Part shown: positions 34,080-42,470 of the stretch, piece by piece
Layout of the letters: every line of letters starts with the position of its first letter
Position numbering within the stretch: position 1 is the stretch's first letter
Assembly: GCA_018268675.1 (NCBI GenBank)
Contig: JAFDWB010000089.1
Coordinates: 248,001-312,000, forward strand
Direction of reading: 5' to 3'
Length of the DNA: 64,000 nucleotides
Source of the DNA: Actinomycetota bacterium
GTDB taxonomy: Bacteria; Actinomycetota; Thermoleophilia; Solirubrobacterales; 70-9
Program-made: the position numbers and the translations under genes
Notes under the pieces: model-generated
Told to the model about the DNA's origin: nothing
The model's input: the letters and a program-made list of their open reading frames with translations, nothing else
Databases searched by the model: none

Positions 34080-34625
34080 CTAGCCGGCGGTGCGGCGCAG
34101 GATCGCGGTCGCCGCCTCGCGGTCGACGGGGCTTCCCGAGGCGAGGCCCGTGATCAGGATCCCGTCGACGGCGGCGGCGAGGGCCGCGGCGGTGAGCGCG
34201 TCGGTGAACCGCTCGATCTCCATCCGCAAGTTGACCGACCACTTCACCGCCGCCGGGCGCAGGGCCGGGCGCTTCAGCGCGGCCAGGTAGAGCTGGTAGG
34301 CGACCACGCTCATGTCGCGACGCTCCGAGGAGTCGGCGACGAGGAGCTCGACCAGCGCCTCGACCAGGTCCTCGCCTGGGCCGATCGCGTCGGCCCAGGC
34401 GCGGAGGGTGCGCTCGGTGTCGGCCGCCGCGGCGAGGAGCGCCGCCTCGAGCATCTCCTCGCGGTCGGCGAAGTGGTAGGTGGTCGACCCGAGCGGCACG
34501 TCCGCGGCCGCGGCGACGGCGCGGTGGGTGAGGCCCTCGAGCCCGCGCTCGGCGACCACCCCGATCGCCGCCCGGGCGATGCGCTCGCGCCGTCCGCGGT
34601 CGTTCGGGCCCCGTCGGTTAGCCAT
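34080..34625 (-). CDS. TetR/AcrR-family transcriptional regulator
   Basis: A 181-residue repressor. The N-terminal helix-turn-helix is GLEGLTHRAVAAAADVPLGSTTYHFADREEML (about 28-59); the rest is a helical ligand domain with YQLYLAALKRPALRPAA. Its start overlaps the MFS gene stop by eight bases, so it is co-transcribed with the exporter and probably represses it in response to an exported compound. Confidence 0.92.
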   Translation of the reverse strand: MANRRGPNDRGRRERIARAAIGVVAERGLEGLTHRAVAAAADVPLGSTTYHFADREEMLEAALLAAAADTERTLRAWADAIGPGEDLVEALVELLVADSSERRDMSVVAYQLYLAALKRPALRPAAVKWSVNLRMEIERFTDALTAAALAAAVDGILITGLASGSPVDREAATAILRRTAG

Positions 34626-35910
34626 CGACGGCCGGCCCCAGGCGGCCCGGCTCGCCCGATGGCGCCGGCCCCGAGGCGAGGCCGCGGCGCAGGCCGACCG
34701 CCGCCAGGCTGAGCAGCGTGGCGGCCGCCATCACGAGGTAGGGGGCCGCTTCGGTGCTCGTCTGCTCGATCCAGGTGAGGAGCGGCGGGCCGACGGTCGA
34801 GGCGGTGGTGAAGGTCAGGTTCAGCGCCAGGGCGATGGCGCCGGCGCTCATCCCGGCGACCTCGGCGCGTTCGCTGAAGAGGCCGATCAGCGGCACCCAG
34901 TAGAAGCTGAGGCCGATCCCCTCGAAGAGGACGAACGCGATGGCGAGGCCGAGCGGCGAGCCGGCGACCGCCATCGACAGCAGGGTCACGACGCAGACGA
35001 GGAGGCCGAAGACGAGCGGTGCCAGGTGGCCGCGACGGTCGGCGATCCGCCCCGCCCAGGCGAAGCAGCCTGCCGATAGCAGCGCCCCCACCAGGAGGGC
35101 GACGTCCACCCCGGCTTCGCTTGCTCCCCGCGCGACGAGCTGCAGGGGCACGAGCGTGATCACGGCGGCGATGAGCACCGGCGGCACCAAGCCGAGCGCG
35201 GCGATCCAACGGAGCTGTGGATCCGCGGGCAGGCGCAGCCGCGGCACCGCGTCATCTTCGGGCGCGGCCGGAGGCGTCGGGGTGCGGGCGAGGAGGACGG
35301 CATAGGCGAGGACGACGATCGCGACCACGACGAAGACGGTGGTCGTGCCGATCGCCTGACTGGCCGTCCCCAGCAACGGGCCGGCGGCGGTGCCGAAGAC
35401 GGCGGCGCCGAAGGCGGCGCCGAGGGACGCGCCGCGGGCGCCGGGCGGGGACGTCTGGATCAGCCACTGGAGCAGGGAGCACCAGAGGAGGCCGGCCCCC
35501 ACCCCCTGGACGGTGCGGGCGGCGTCAAGGGTGACGACGCTGCCCGCGATGCCGAAGGCGAGGCTCGCGAGAGCAAGCAGGACGCAACCGACGAGCGCGG
35601 TCGAGCGGGCGCCGAAGCGCGGAATGCTCCACAGGCCGGCGAGGAAGGTGGCACCCACCATCCCCGCCGTGTAACACGCGGCCAACACCCCCGAGCCGAA
35701 GGTCGACATCCCGAATTCCGCCTCGTAGTGCGGGAGGAGCACTGCGAGGGTCGAGAACAACGCCGCCTCGAGGGCGAACGCCACAGCCGCGACGGTGGTG
35801 AAGGTTCGCCGAATAGGGACAAATGTACATAGATTCGCGGCCGGGCGGCCCGGGTAGCGGGGCGCGAGACAGGGCGACGGGTGGACGTTTGGCCGATCGC
35901 GGTCTGCCAC
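34618..35910 (-). CDS. Major facilitator superfamily transporter
   Basis: A 12-helix MFS protein, up to 430 residues, with the loop motif LWSIPRFGARSTALVG and, in the second half, AGRIADRRGHLAP. The start is uncertain: ATG 35910 adds about 36 hydrophilic residues before TM1, GTG 35784 would cut into TM1, and no good Shine-Dalgarno is visible. An ATGTACAT palindrome (35824-35831) lies within this doubtful N-terminal stretch and could instead be promoter or operator DNA for the MFS-TetR pair. Likely a drug or metabolite exporter. Confidence 0.85.
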   Translation of the reverse strand: MADRDRPNVHPSPCLAPRYPGRPAANLCTFVPIRRTFTTVAAVAFALEAALFSTLAVLLPHYEAEFGMSTFGSGVLAACYTAGMVGATFLAGLWSIPRFGARSTALVGCVLLALASLAFGIAGSVVTLDAARTVQGVGAGLLWCSLLQWLIQTSPPGARGASLGAAFGAAVFGTAAGPLLGTASQAIGTTTVFVVVAIVVLAYAVLLARTPTPPAAPEDDAVPRLRLPADPQLRWIAALGLVPPVLIAAVITLVPLQLVARGASEAGVDVALLVGALLSAGCFAWAGRIADRRGHLAPLVFGLLVCVVTLLSMAVAGSPLGLAIAFVLFEGIGLSFYWVPLIGLFSERAEVAGMSAGAIALALNLTFTTASTVGPPLLTWIEQTSTEAAPYLVMAAATLLSLAAVGLRRGLASGPAPSGEPGRLGPAVDG

Positions 35911-36009
35911 CCGTCCAGAACGCTAAAGCGGCGAGACCTCCAAGCCGATGCGCGACTCCATGTTGGGTCGCCCCGATCAATCCCGACTCGGACACCGGAG
36001 GGAATCTTG

Positions 36010-37038
36010 ATGAACATTCGCACAACGTCCCAGGTGTTCCGTATCGCCGCCGCCCTCGGCGCGCTCCTCGCCCTCTGCATCGTCGCCGCCACCGCCCACG
36101 CCGACCGCCCGAGTGTCGCGGCGCGGTCGCATTGGTCCTACGCGCCGCCGCGGCATGCGCGCTCCTACCTGGACGAGGCCCTGGCGCAGCGTCGGCTGAC
36201 CGAGCGTCGCCGCATCCCGGCGCCCAGCCCGGAACCGACGCCGACCCCCACGCCGACGCCCGAACCGACCCCGACTCCCACCACCACCGAACCCGCGCCG
36301 GCACCGACGCCGACCCCCACCCCGACTCCGGCTCCCGAAACGACCACCACGCCGCCCCCCGAAACCTCGACGGTACCGTCGGGCACGATGCTCTTCGACT
36401 CGGAATTCTCGAGCTTCGCCAACTGGTACGTGCAGGCGATGATGACGCCTGAACCGCGGGCGACGATCGTCAACGGCGCGGGCCGCTTCGAAGTCCGCCC
36501 CGGCGACGTCGAGCCCGACACCGGCTCCCAGCGCGCCGAGGTGACCCTGGCGAACCCGAAATTCTACGAAGGGGCCGACGTCTGGGTCTACGACAAAGTC
36601 CGCTGGAGCACCGCCGACACGGCGAATCCGGCCTGGGAAGTCGTCGACCAGTTCCACGACGGCTCGGCGATCTCCGGCGACCCGGCGGCGAACGGCAGCC
36701 CGGCCATCGCCCTGATGCGCTACGGCCAGCAGATCCGCATCGCCAACGGCAAGGGAAGCCCGGTCTACTGGACCGGCCCGAACGTCGAACGCGGCCGCTG
36801 GTACGAACTCGTCTACCACATCAAGTTCTCGAAGACCGCGGGCGAACTCGAAGCCTTCTGGAACGGCGTCCCGGTCGCCCACTTCAAGGGCCCGACGATG
36901 AACGCCGAATACACCTACCTGAAGGCCGGCGTCTACCGGGCGAAGGAAACCCTGACCGGCACCAGCGTCGTCGAACACGACGAAATCGGCGTCGCCACCT
37001 CCCTCGCCGCCCTGAAGGCCGGCACCCACATGCAGTAG
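36010..37038 (+). CDS. Secreted polysaccharide-lyase-like protein (heparin lyase-type jelly roll)
   Basis: A 342-residue exported protein starting at ATG 36010 after GGAGGG. Signal peptide about 1-31 (cleavage near AHA-DR), a basic region, then a Pro/Thr/Glu-rich linker of PTPTPTPEP type (about 75-120), then a concanavalin-like domain with VVDQFHDGSAISGDP, QQIRIANGKG and RGRWYELVYHIKFSKTAGELEAFWNG, the pattern of heparin-lyase/PL20-like domains. Probably cell-surface or secreted; the sugar substrate is unknown. Confidence 0.75.
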   Translation: MNIRTTSQVFRIAAALGALLALCIVAATAHADRPSVAARSHWSYAPPRHARSYLDEALAQRRLTERRRIPAPSPEPTPTPTPTPEPTPTPTTTEPAPAPTPTPTPTPAPETTTTPPPETSTVPSGTMLFDSEFSSFANWYVQAMMTPEPRATIVNGAGRFEVRPGDVEPDTGSQRAEVTLANPKFYEGADVWVYDKVRWSTADTANPAWEVVDQFHDGSAISGDPAANGSPAIALMRYGQQIRIANGKGSPVYWTGPNVERGRWYELVYHIKFSKTAGELEAFWNGVPVAHFKGPTMNAEYTYLKAGVYRAKETLTGTSVVEHDEIGVATSLAALKAGTHMQ

Positions 37039-37048
37039 CGGGCCGCGG

Positions 37049-37654
37049 TCACGTCGCGGGGTGGGAATCACGGCGCAGGCCGGCGAGCACCTCCCGGATC
37101 AGTCGCAGGGCGTGGTAGCCGACGACGATCGCGATGACCAGGGCCACGGCCGCGTCGAGCCAGTAAAGGCCGTGGGCGAGGAGGATGATCGCCCCGGCGA
37201 CCGCCACGCCGAGCGCGGCGGCGGCGTCGGCCACGGTGTCGAGCATCACCGAGCGCATGTTCACGTCCTCGGACTCGATCGGGCCGAGGATGCGGGCGCA
37301 GAGGATCATCGCCGCCGCCGCGACGACGCTGGCGATCAGCACCGGCAGCCCGTGGACCGTCGGGCTGCCCCCGACCAGACGGGAGATGCCCTCCGCCGCC
37401 ACGACGAGCGAGACCAGCAGGAGCAACGACGCGTTGACGAGGGCGGCGTAGGAGGTCGCCCGTGGATATCCGCGCGGATGGCGACTGATCCTGAGCGCCA
37501 CCAGGCTGAGGGCGACCCCGGCGGCATCGCCGACGTAATCGGCGGCCGCGGAGAACACGCCGAGCGAGTGGGAAAGCAGACCGACGACGACCAGGCCACC
37601 GATCATCACCAGGTTGACGGCCAACACCAGGCCGAGACGTCTTTCCTTAGACAT
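37049..37654 (-). CDS. Cation diffusion facilitator-like membrane protein
   Basis: A 201-residue transporter with six predicted helices, starting at ATG 37654. CDF-type acidic pairs are seen in FSAAADYVGDAAGVAL (TM2) and SVMLDTVADAAAALGV (TM5); both have Asp-x3-Asp where zinc CDFs have His-x3-Asp, suggesting another metal preference. No cytoplasmic C-terminal metal domain is present (short form). Converges with the lyase-like gene, ten bases apart. Confidence 0.86.
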   Translation of the reverse strand: MSKERRLGLVLAVNLVMIGGLVVVGLLSHSLGVFSAAADYVGDAAGVALSLVALRISRHPRGYPRATSYAALVNASLLLLVSLVVAAEGISRLVGGSPTVHGLPVLIASVVAAAAMILCARILGPIESEDVNMRSVMLDTVADAAAALGVAVAGAIILLAHGLYWLDAAVALVIAIVVGYHALRLIREVLAGLRRDSHPAT

Positions 37655-37760
37655 GCTAGGCGCCGCGACCTGACCCAAGGCGCCGTCTGGCCGCTATGTA
37701 CACTCGCGGCCGTGTCGAGGTTGGTTCGGCTTCCCTTTCTGGTCGCGGCGGGCAGCGAGG

Positions 37761-39500
37761 GTGATCGCACCAGGGAAGCGGCCAGAGGCCCAATTGTCGG
37801 ATAAGCCGGCCGCCGCGTCGCGGCGGCGCCTCCTCCCGATCCTCGATTGGCTGCCGCGATACGACCGGCGGCTGCTGGCCGGCGATCTGGCGGCCGGGGC
37901 GGCGGTGACGGCGATGATCGTGCCGAAGGACCTCGGGTATGCGGGGATCGCCGGGGTGCCGATCCAGAACGGGCTCTACGCGGCCGCCGCGGGGGCGATC
38001 ATCTACGCCCTCTTCTGCACCTCGCGACAGATCTCGACCGGCCCGAGCTCCTCGCTGGCGGCGGTCGCCGGCGGCGCGGTGCTGGCGACTGCCCTCGGCG
38101 GCGAAGAAGCGGCCCAGCTGGTGGCCGGGATCACGCTGGTCACCGGCGTCCTGTTCCTGCTCCTGGCGGTCCTGCGGATGGGCTGGATCGCCCAGTTCCT
38201 CTCCAAGGCGGTCGTCACCGGCTTCCTCGCCGGCTCGGCGGTCAGCGTCACGATCGGCGAGCTGCCGAAGCTCACCGGCACCACCGCCGAAGGCGACACC
38301 GCCTGGCACGAGCTCGGCTCCTGGGTCGGCGGCCTCGGCGAGATCCACTGGACGACGCTCCTGGTCGGCGCCGGCGCGCTGGCGCTGATCCTGGCGCTGC
38401 GATTCCTCCGCCCCAAGGCGCCGGGAGCGCTGGTCCTGGTCGTGGCCGGGCTCCTCGCCTCCCACCTCTTCGATCTCGGCGCGCATGGGGTGTCCCTGGT
38501 CGGCGACGTCCCGCGGGGCCTCCCGGCCCCGGCGGTGCCGACCGTCGACGTGCTGACCGACCACGTGTCGGAGATCGCGATCGCCTCGGTCGCCCTGCTC
38601 CTGATCGGCTTCTCCCAGACCGCCGGGGATGCCCGCGCCTTCGCCGCGCGCCATCGATACCGGATCGACGTCAACCAGGAGTCGGTCGCCCAGGGCATGG
38701 CCAACGTCGGGGCCGGCTTCTTCCAGGGGATGCCGGTGTCGACGAGCCTCTCGGCGAGCTCCCTGAACGAGTCCTCGGGGGCGCGCACGCCGCTCGCCTC
38801 CCTGACCACGGGAGCGCTCGTGCTGGCGACCCTGTTCGTGCTCGCGCCGCTCTTCTCCGATCTCCCGAAGGCCGTCCTCGGCGCGATCATCATCGACGCG
38901 GTCGTCTTCGGGATGATCGACCTGCCGGAGCTGCGCCGCCTCCACCGGGTGGCCCGCTTCGATTTCTGGGTGGCCGCCGCCGCGGTCGTCGCGGTCCTCT
39001 CGGCCGGGGTCCTTGCCGGCGTCGTGATCGGGGTCGCGCTCTCGCTCGGCTGGCTCGTCTACGTCGCGACCCGCCCCTCGATGCCGGTCCTCGGCCGCGA
39101 GCCCGGCACCCGTGTGTTCCGCGACACGCTCGCGAACCCCGACGACGAATCCTTCCCCGGCCTGGCGGTGCTGCGCCCCGACGGCGGCCTCTTCTTCGCC
39201 ACCGCCGAGGCCCTCGACGACCGCATCCGGGAGCTCCAGGACACCGCCCACCCCCCGCTCCGGGCCCTCGTCCTCGACCTCGAGGGCGTCAACTTCATCG
39301 ACTCCCAGGGCGCCGCGAAGCTGACCGAGATCGAGGAGATCACGAGCATCGACGGCATCGCCCTGCGCCTCGCCCGGGTCAAGCCCCAGGTGCGCGCCGT
39401 CCTCGAGGCCCAAGGCCTGATCGCCAAGATCGGGACCGACCATCTCCACGGGAACGTCGACCGCGCGGTCGAGGCAGAGCTCGCCACGCCTACTTCGTGA
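37761..39500 (+). CDS. SulP-family anion transporter with STAS domain
   Basis: A 579-residue transporter: about 10-14 helices (residues 35-430), including AMIVPKDLGYAGIAGVPIQNGLYAA and GFFQGMPVSTSLSASSLNESSGARTPLASL, then a C-terminal STAS domain with LVLDLEGVNFIDSQGAAKL. It imports sulfate, bicarbonate or another anion. GTG 37761 is the longest start; TTG 37794, preceded by AGAGG, is an alternative. Divergent from the CDF gene. Confidence 0.93.
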   Translation: MIAPGKRPEAQLSDKPAAASRRRLLPILDWLPRYDRRLLAGDLAAGAAVTAMIVPKDLGYAGIAGVPIQNGLYAAAAGAIIYALFCTSRQISTGPSSSLAAVAGGAVLATALGGEEAAQLVAGITLVTGVLFLLLAVLRMGWIAQFLSKAVVTGFLAGSAVSVTIGELPKLTGTTAEGDTAWHELGSWVGGLGEIHWTTLLVGAGALALILALRFLRPKAPGALVLVVAGLLASHLFDLGAHGVSLVGDVPRGLPAPAVPTVDVLTDHVSEIAIASVALLLIGFSQTAGDARAFAARHRYRIDVNQESVAQGMANVGAGFFQGMPVSTSLSASSLNESSGARTPLASLTTGALVLATLFVLAPLFSDLPKAVLGAIIIDAVVFGMIDLPELRRLHRVARFDFWVAAAAVVAVLSAGVLAGVVIGVALSLGWLVYVATRPSMPVLGREPGTRVFRDTLANPDDESFPGLAVLRPDGGLFFATAEALDDRIRELQDTAHPPLRALVLDLEGVNFIDSQGAAKLTEIEEITSIDGIALRLARVKPQVRAVLEAQGLIAKIGTDHLHGNVDRAVEAELATPTS

Positions 39501-40038
39501 CGGTCGCGCAGACGGCGTATGGGGTGATCGTGTAGGTGGCTTCCGATTTGCTCGTCGTCTGCACGAACCAGGCGCCCGGGGTTCCTTCGACCGGCTGGTC
39601 GGCCCGCACGTAGATGGTGTTGTTTTCGCCGCTGGACGAGAAGCCGCCGCCAAGCGGGCTGGTCCCGGGTGGGCAGAAGGCGTAGGCGGAATCCAGGTTG
39701 ATCCCGCCACCCGAGCTCTGGGACGCGGTTGCGGTGACGATCTGATAGTTGGCGGCCCCGGGAGTGCCCCGAAGGCCCGGCCTGCCTTGCGGGCCCTGGG
39801 CTCCCCGTGGTCCTTCGGGTCCGGTGGGACCGGTCGGGCCCGGCGCTCCCTGTTTGCTCCAGGCGAGCTTACGGTCGGGCTTGACACACTTCTTCGCCTT
39901 GTACAGCGCACCGCCCTTGTGGCTGACGCACACGGTGATCGTGCTGCCGTTGGACGAGGCGAGCGCGTACGCGCCGAGCGCGGCGGCCAGCAGTGCCGTG
40001 GCGCCCAGCCCGGCCGCCAGCTTGGAGAAGCGCCTCAC
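39490..40038 (-). CDS. Secreted protein with a short collagen-like repeat
   Basis: A 182-residue exported protein starting at GTG 40038. Signal peptide about 1-28 (LAAGLGATALLAAALGAYALA), then residues about 60-92 form Gly-X-Y triplets (GAPGPTGPTGPEGPRGAQ and onward), followed by a globular domain with four Cys overall. The triplets are a known stalk-like trimerisation motif in bacterial surface proteins. The function is unknown. Its end overlaps the convergent SulP gene by eleven bases. Confidence 0.78.
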   Translation of the reverse strand: MRRFSKLAAGLGATALLAAALGAYALASSNGSTITVCVSHKGGALYKAKKCVKPDRKLAWSKQGAPGPTGPTGPEGPRGAQGPQGRPGLRGTPGAANYQIVTATASQSSGGGINLDSAYAFCPPGTSPLGGGFSSSGENNTIYVRADQPVEGTPGAWFVQTTSKSEATYTITPYAVCATVTK

Positions 40039-40116
40039 GAGGATCCCCTTTCGGTCGTGGACTGCGTGCGGCGACTCTAACCAAGCCCGCCGCTGCAACC
40101 TCGATCACCCCTACAC

Positions 40117-40139
40117 CTGAACATTTCTTCAGCTATAGT
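40117..40139 (+). promoter_or_regulatory. ArsR/SmtB-type operator and -10 of the zinc module
   Basis: CTGAACATTTCTTCAG (40117-40132) is CTGAA-N6-TTCAG, the form of SmtB/CzrA operators. The -10 TATAGT (40134-40139) follows directly, so a bound repressor would occupy the promoter. The ATG of the regulator is 11 bases after the -10. Zinc would release the regulator. Confidence 0.72.
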
Positions 40140-40149
40140 CCCGGGGGCG

Positions 40150-40518
40150 ATGAGCCACGGCGCGCAACCCGATCCCAGCGAGCTCCTCGACAGCGGGCTC
40201 GCCGGGCAGGTCGCGGAGACGATGCAGGCGCTCGCGACGCCGAGCCGCGTCAGGATCCTCGCCCGGCTTTACGCGGGCCCCGCGTCGGTGACCGAGATCG
40301 GCGAGGCGATCGGGATGGACGGCTCGGCCGTCTCCCACCAGCTGCGCATCCTCCGCCACCTGGGGCTGGTGAGCGGCGAACGGGAAGGGCGGCGGGTCAC
40401 CTACTCGCTCCACGACGAACACGTGGGGCAGCTGATGGAGCAGGCGATGTCGCACGTCGAGCACCTGCGGCTCGGGCTCGCCGACCACACCCGCCGCAGC
40501 GCCGAGGTGGGCGCCTGA
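40150..40518 (+). CDS. ArsR/SmtB-family zinc-responsive repressor (CzrA-like)
   Basis: A 122-residue winged-helix repressor. The DNA-reading helix is DGSAVSHQLRILRHLGLV (about 57-74). The alpha-5 helix has Asp89, His91, His102 and His105 (LHDEHVGQLMEQAMSHVEHL), exactly the D-x-H-x10-H-x2-H spacing of the CzrA zinc site. The operator overlaps its own promoter, so it should repress itself and the CDF exporter, which follows with a TGATG overlap. Confidence 0.93.
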   Translation: MSHGAQPDPSELLDSGLAGQVAETMQALATPSRVRILARLYAGPASVTEIGEAIGMDGSAVSHQLRILRHLGLVSGEREGRRVTYSLHDEHVGQLMEQAMSHVEHLRLGLADHTRRSAEVGA

Positions 40519-41264
40519 TGGCGAGCGACGCCCACGGGCACGTCCACGACCACGGGCACTCGCACGGCCACGAGCACGGCGGCGATCACGGTCACAGCCA
40601 CGGCCTGGTCGCCGCCTCGATCAAACGCTCGCGGGCCGGCCTGCGGGCGGTGCTGGCAAGCCTCGTCATCCTCGGCCTCACCGCGGGCCTGCAGATCGTC
40701 GTCTTCGTCCTCAGCGGCTCGATCGCGCTGCTCGCCGACCTGATCCACAACGTCGGTGACGCGCTCACCGCCGTGCCGCTCGGGGCGGCGTTCCTGATGC
40801 GCTCCTTCAAGGCGGAGAAGTACGCGGGCTACTTCGTCGTCGCGACGATCTTCGTCAGCGCCTGCGTCGCCTTCGGCGAGTCGGTCGACCGGCTGATCAA
40901 CCCGCAGCCGCTCAGCCACCTCTGGGCGCTGGCCGGGGCCGGTGTGATCGGCTTCCTCGGCAACGAGGCCGCGGCGGTGGTCCGGCTGCGCGCCGGGCGG
41001 CGCCTGCAGAGCCCCGCCCTGGTGGCCGATGGCTACCACGCCCGCACCGACGGCCTGGTCAGCCTCGCCGTCGTCGCCAGCGCCGCCTTCGTCGCCCTCG
41101 GCGTGCAGGTCGCCGACCCGTTGATCGGGATGGTGGTGACCGTCGTCATCCTGCGGATCACCTGGCAGTCCTTCGTCACGGTCAGGGACGATCCCGGCGA
41201 GCCGGACGGGCTCGCAGCCGAGGACGAGGGCGGCCATGGGCACTCCCATGCGCACGACCTCTAG
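40518..41264 (+). CDS. Zinc/cobalt cation diffusion facilitator (CzcD-like)
   Basis: A 248-residue exporter. A His-rich N-terminus (HGHVHDHGHSHGHEHGGDHG) and a His-rich C-terminus (GGHGHSHAHDL) bind metal. TM2 has LLADLIHNVGDAL (Asp74, His77, Asp81) and TM5 has DGYHARTDGLV: both His-x3-Asp pairs of the zinc site. Six helices. Co-transcribed with and controlled by the CzrA-like repressor. Confidence 0.94.
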   Translation: MASDAHGHVHDHGHSHGHEHGGDHGHSHGLVAASIKRSRAGLRAVLASLVILGLTAGLQIVVFVLSGSIALLADLIHNVGDALTAVPLGAAFLMRSFKAEKYAGYFVVATIFVSACVAFGESVDRLINPQPLSHLWALAGAGVIGFLGNEAAAVVRLRAGRRLQSPALVADGYHARTDGLVSLAVVASAAFVALGVQVADPLIGMVVTVVILRITWQSFVTVRDDPGEPDGLAAEDEGGHGHSHAHDL

Positions 41265-42189
41265 CGCCGGCGCCGACCTCCTCCGCGCGCGGGCGAGCCT
41301 CGCCGAGCGGCGCCTGCGCTCCCCCACGCTGGCCGCCAACTCCGCCCGGAACGCCCGCGCCGAGGTCGACCGCCACCGTCGCTGGGAGCCGGCCCGCGAC
41401 GCGCTCTGGGCGTTCCTCGACCCGCACCTCGCGGCCGGCGCCCGGGTCGCGGTGCTCGGGGCGGGCAACGCCGACGACCTGCCGCTGCGGCGGATCGCCG
41501 GACGCGCCGGGTCCGTGGCGCTGGTCGACCTCGACGCGAGCGCCGCCCGCTCGGCGCGGCGCCGCCTGCCCTGGCGGCTGCGCTCGCGGGTCGAGGTCCT
41601 CGCGCACGACGTGACCCGCGGCGCCGCCGACCGGATCGTCCTCCCCGCGGTGCTCGGCGAGGCGCCGGCGCCGTCGACCGACCCCGCGGCGCCGCTCCCC
41701 GGCGCGCCCTACGACCTGGCGATCGGCGACCTCCTCTACAGCCAGCTCCTCTACCCCGCCCTCCTCGACCTCGGGGTCGCCGAAGCCCGCCGGGCGGCGA
41801 TCCTGCGTCGCCACGCACCGGCACTGACCCGCGCGACGGTCGCCCGCCTCCACGCCTCGGCCCCCCGCGTCATCCACGTCCACGACCCGCTCGCCTGGTG
41901 GGATGGACACGAGCAGCCGGTCGAGCTCGACCGCATCCTGCGCCTCGCCGCGAGCGACGACACCGAGGTCGCCCTGGGCGCGGTCGCGCGCGGCCTCGGG
42001 CCGACCGAGAGCGACCCGCGGCTCGCCCTGCGCTCCCTCGGGATCGTCCCGCGGGCGACGGCGCTCTGGCGCTGGCCGTTCGCGGCGGGCGTCGACTACC
42101 TGGCGTGCGCGACCCTAGCCGGCCGGGAGATCACCGGGATGACGGGGGAAAGGCGTCGCGAAAACTCATTCCGCCGACGGACGGAATAG
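41236..42189 (+). CDS. Probable SAM-dependent methyltransferase
   Basis: A 317-residue protein with a Rossmann-type motif ARVAVLGAGNADDLPLRR followed by an acidic strand end VALVDLD, as in class I methyltransferases, and PYDLAIGDLLYSQLL later. I cannot name a substrate. Starts ATG 41236 or 41248 both overlap the CDF gene end, so it is translated in the same transcript as the zinc module; a link to metals is not evident. Confidence 0.7.
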   Translation: MGTPMRTTSSAGADLLRARASLAERRLRSPTLAANSARNARAEVDRHRRWEPARDALWAFLDPHLAAGARVAVLGAGNADDLPLRRIAGRAGSVALVDLDASAARSARRRLPWRLRSRVEVLAHDVTRGAADRIVLPAVLGEAPAPSTDPAAPLPGAPYDLAIGDLLYSQLLYPALLDLGVAEARRAAILRRHAPALTRATVARLHASAPRVIHVHDPLAWWDGHEQPVELDRILRLAASDDTEVALGAVARGLGPTESDPRLALRSLGIVPRATALWRWPFAAGVDYLACATLAGREITGMTGERRRENSFRRRTE

Positions 42190-42203
42190 GTTCAGAGGGA
42201 CTG

Positions 42204-42470
42204 ATGGCGCAGATCGCTCCACCATCCAAGGTCAAACGGGTCACCGACAACGATCGGTATGTCGTCCCGAACACCAGGACGGGCGGTTGGGACATCGTCA
42301 AAGCGGGTCACCGTCGCGCGACCGGGCATGCGAAGACGATGAAGGAGGCGATCACCCACGCTCGCCGAGCGGTCCGCAAGGACGGAGGCGGAGAGCTGCG
42401 GATCGTCAACCGGGCGGGCAAGCTCACCGAGTCGAACACGATCGCCCCGCCGAAACGCCGCGCCGCCTAA
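42204..42470 (+). CDS. DUF2188 small protein
   Basis: An 88-residue basic protein from ATG 42204. RYVVPNTRTGGWDIVKAGHRRATGHAKTMKEAITHARRAVRKDGGGELRI shows the DUF2188 pattern (a W-x-V-K core followed by a helix with the acidic/Ala repeat). The function is unknown. It ends in a three-base overlap with the convergent DUF4917 gene. Confidence 0.75.
   Translation: MAQIAPPSKVKRVTDNDRYVVPNTRTGGWDIVKAGHRRATGHAKTMKEAITHARRAVRKDGGGELRIVNRAGKLTESNTIAPPKRRAA

Noticed and set aside
37656-39911. A 751-codon open frame opposite the SulP transporter
   Set aside because: Low-complexity Arg/Asp/Gly-rich translation caused by third-position GC bias; the plus strand encodes a clear SulP-STAS protein.
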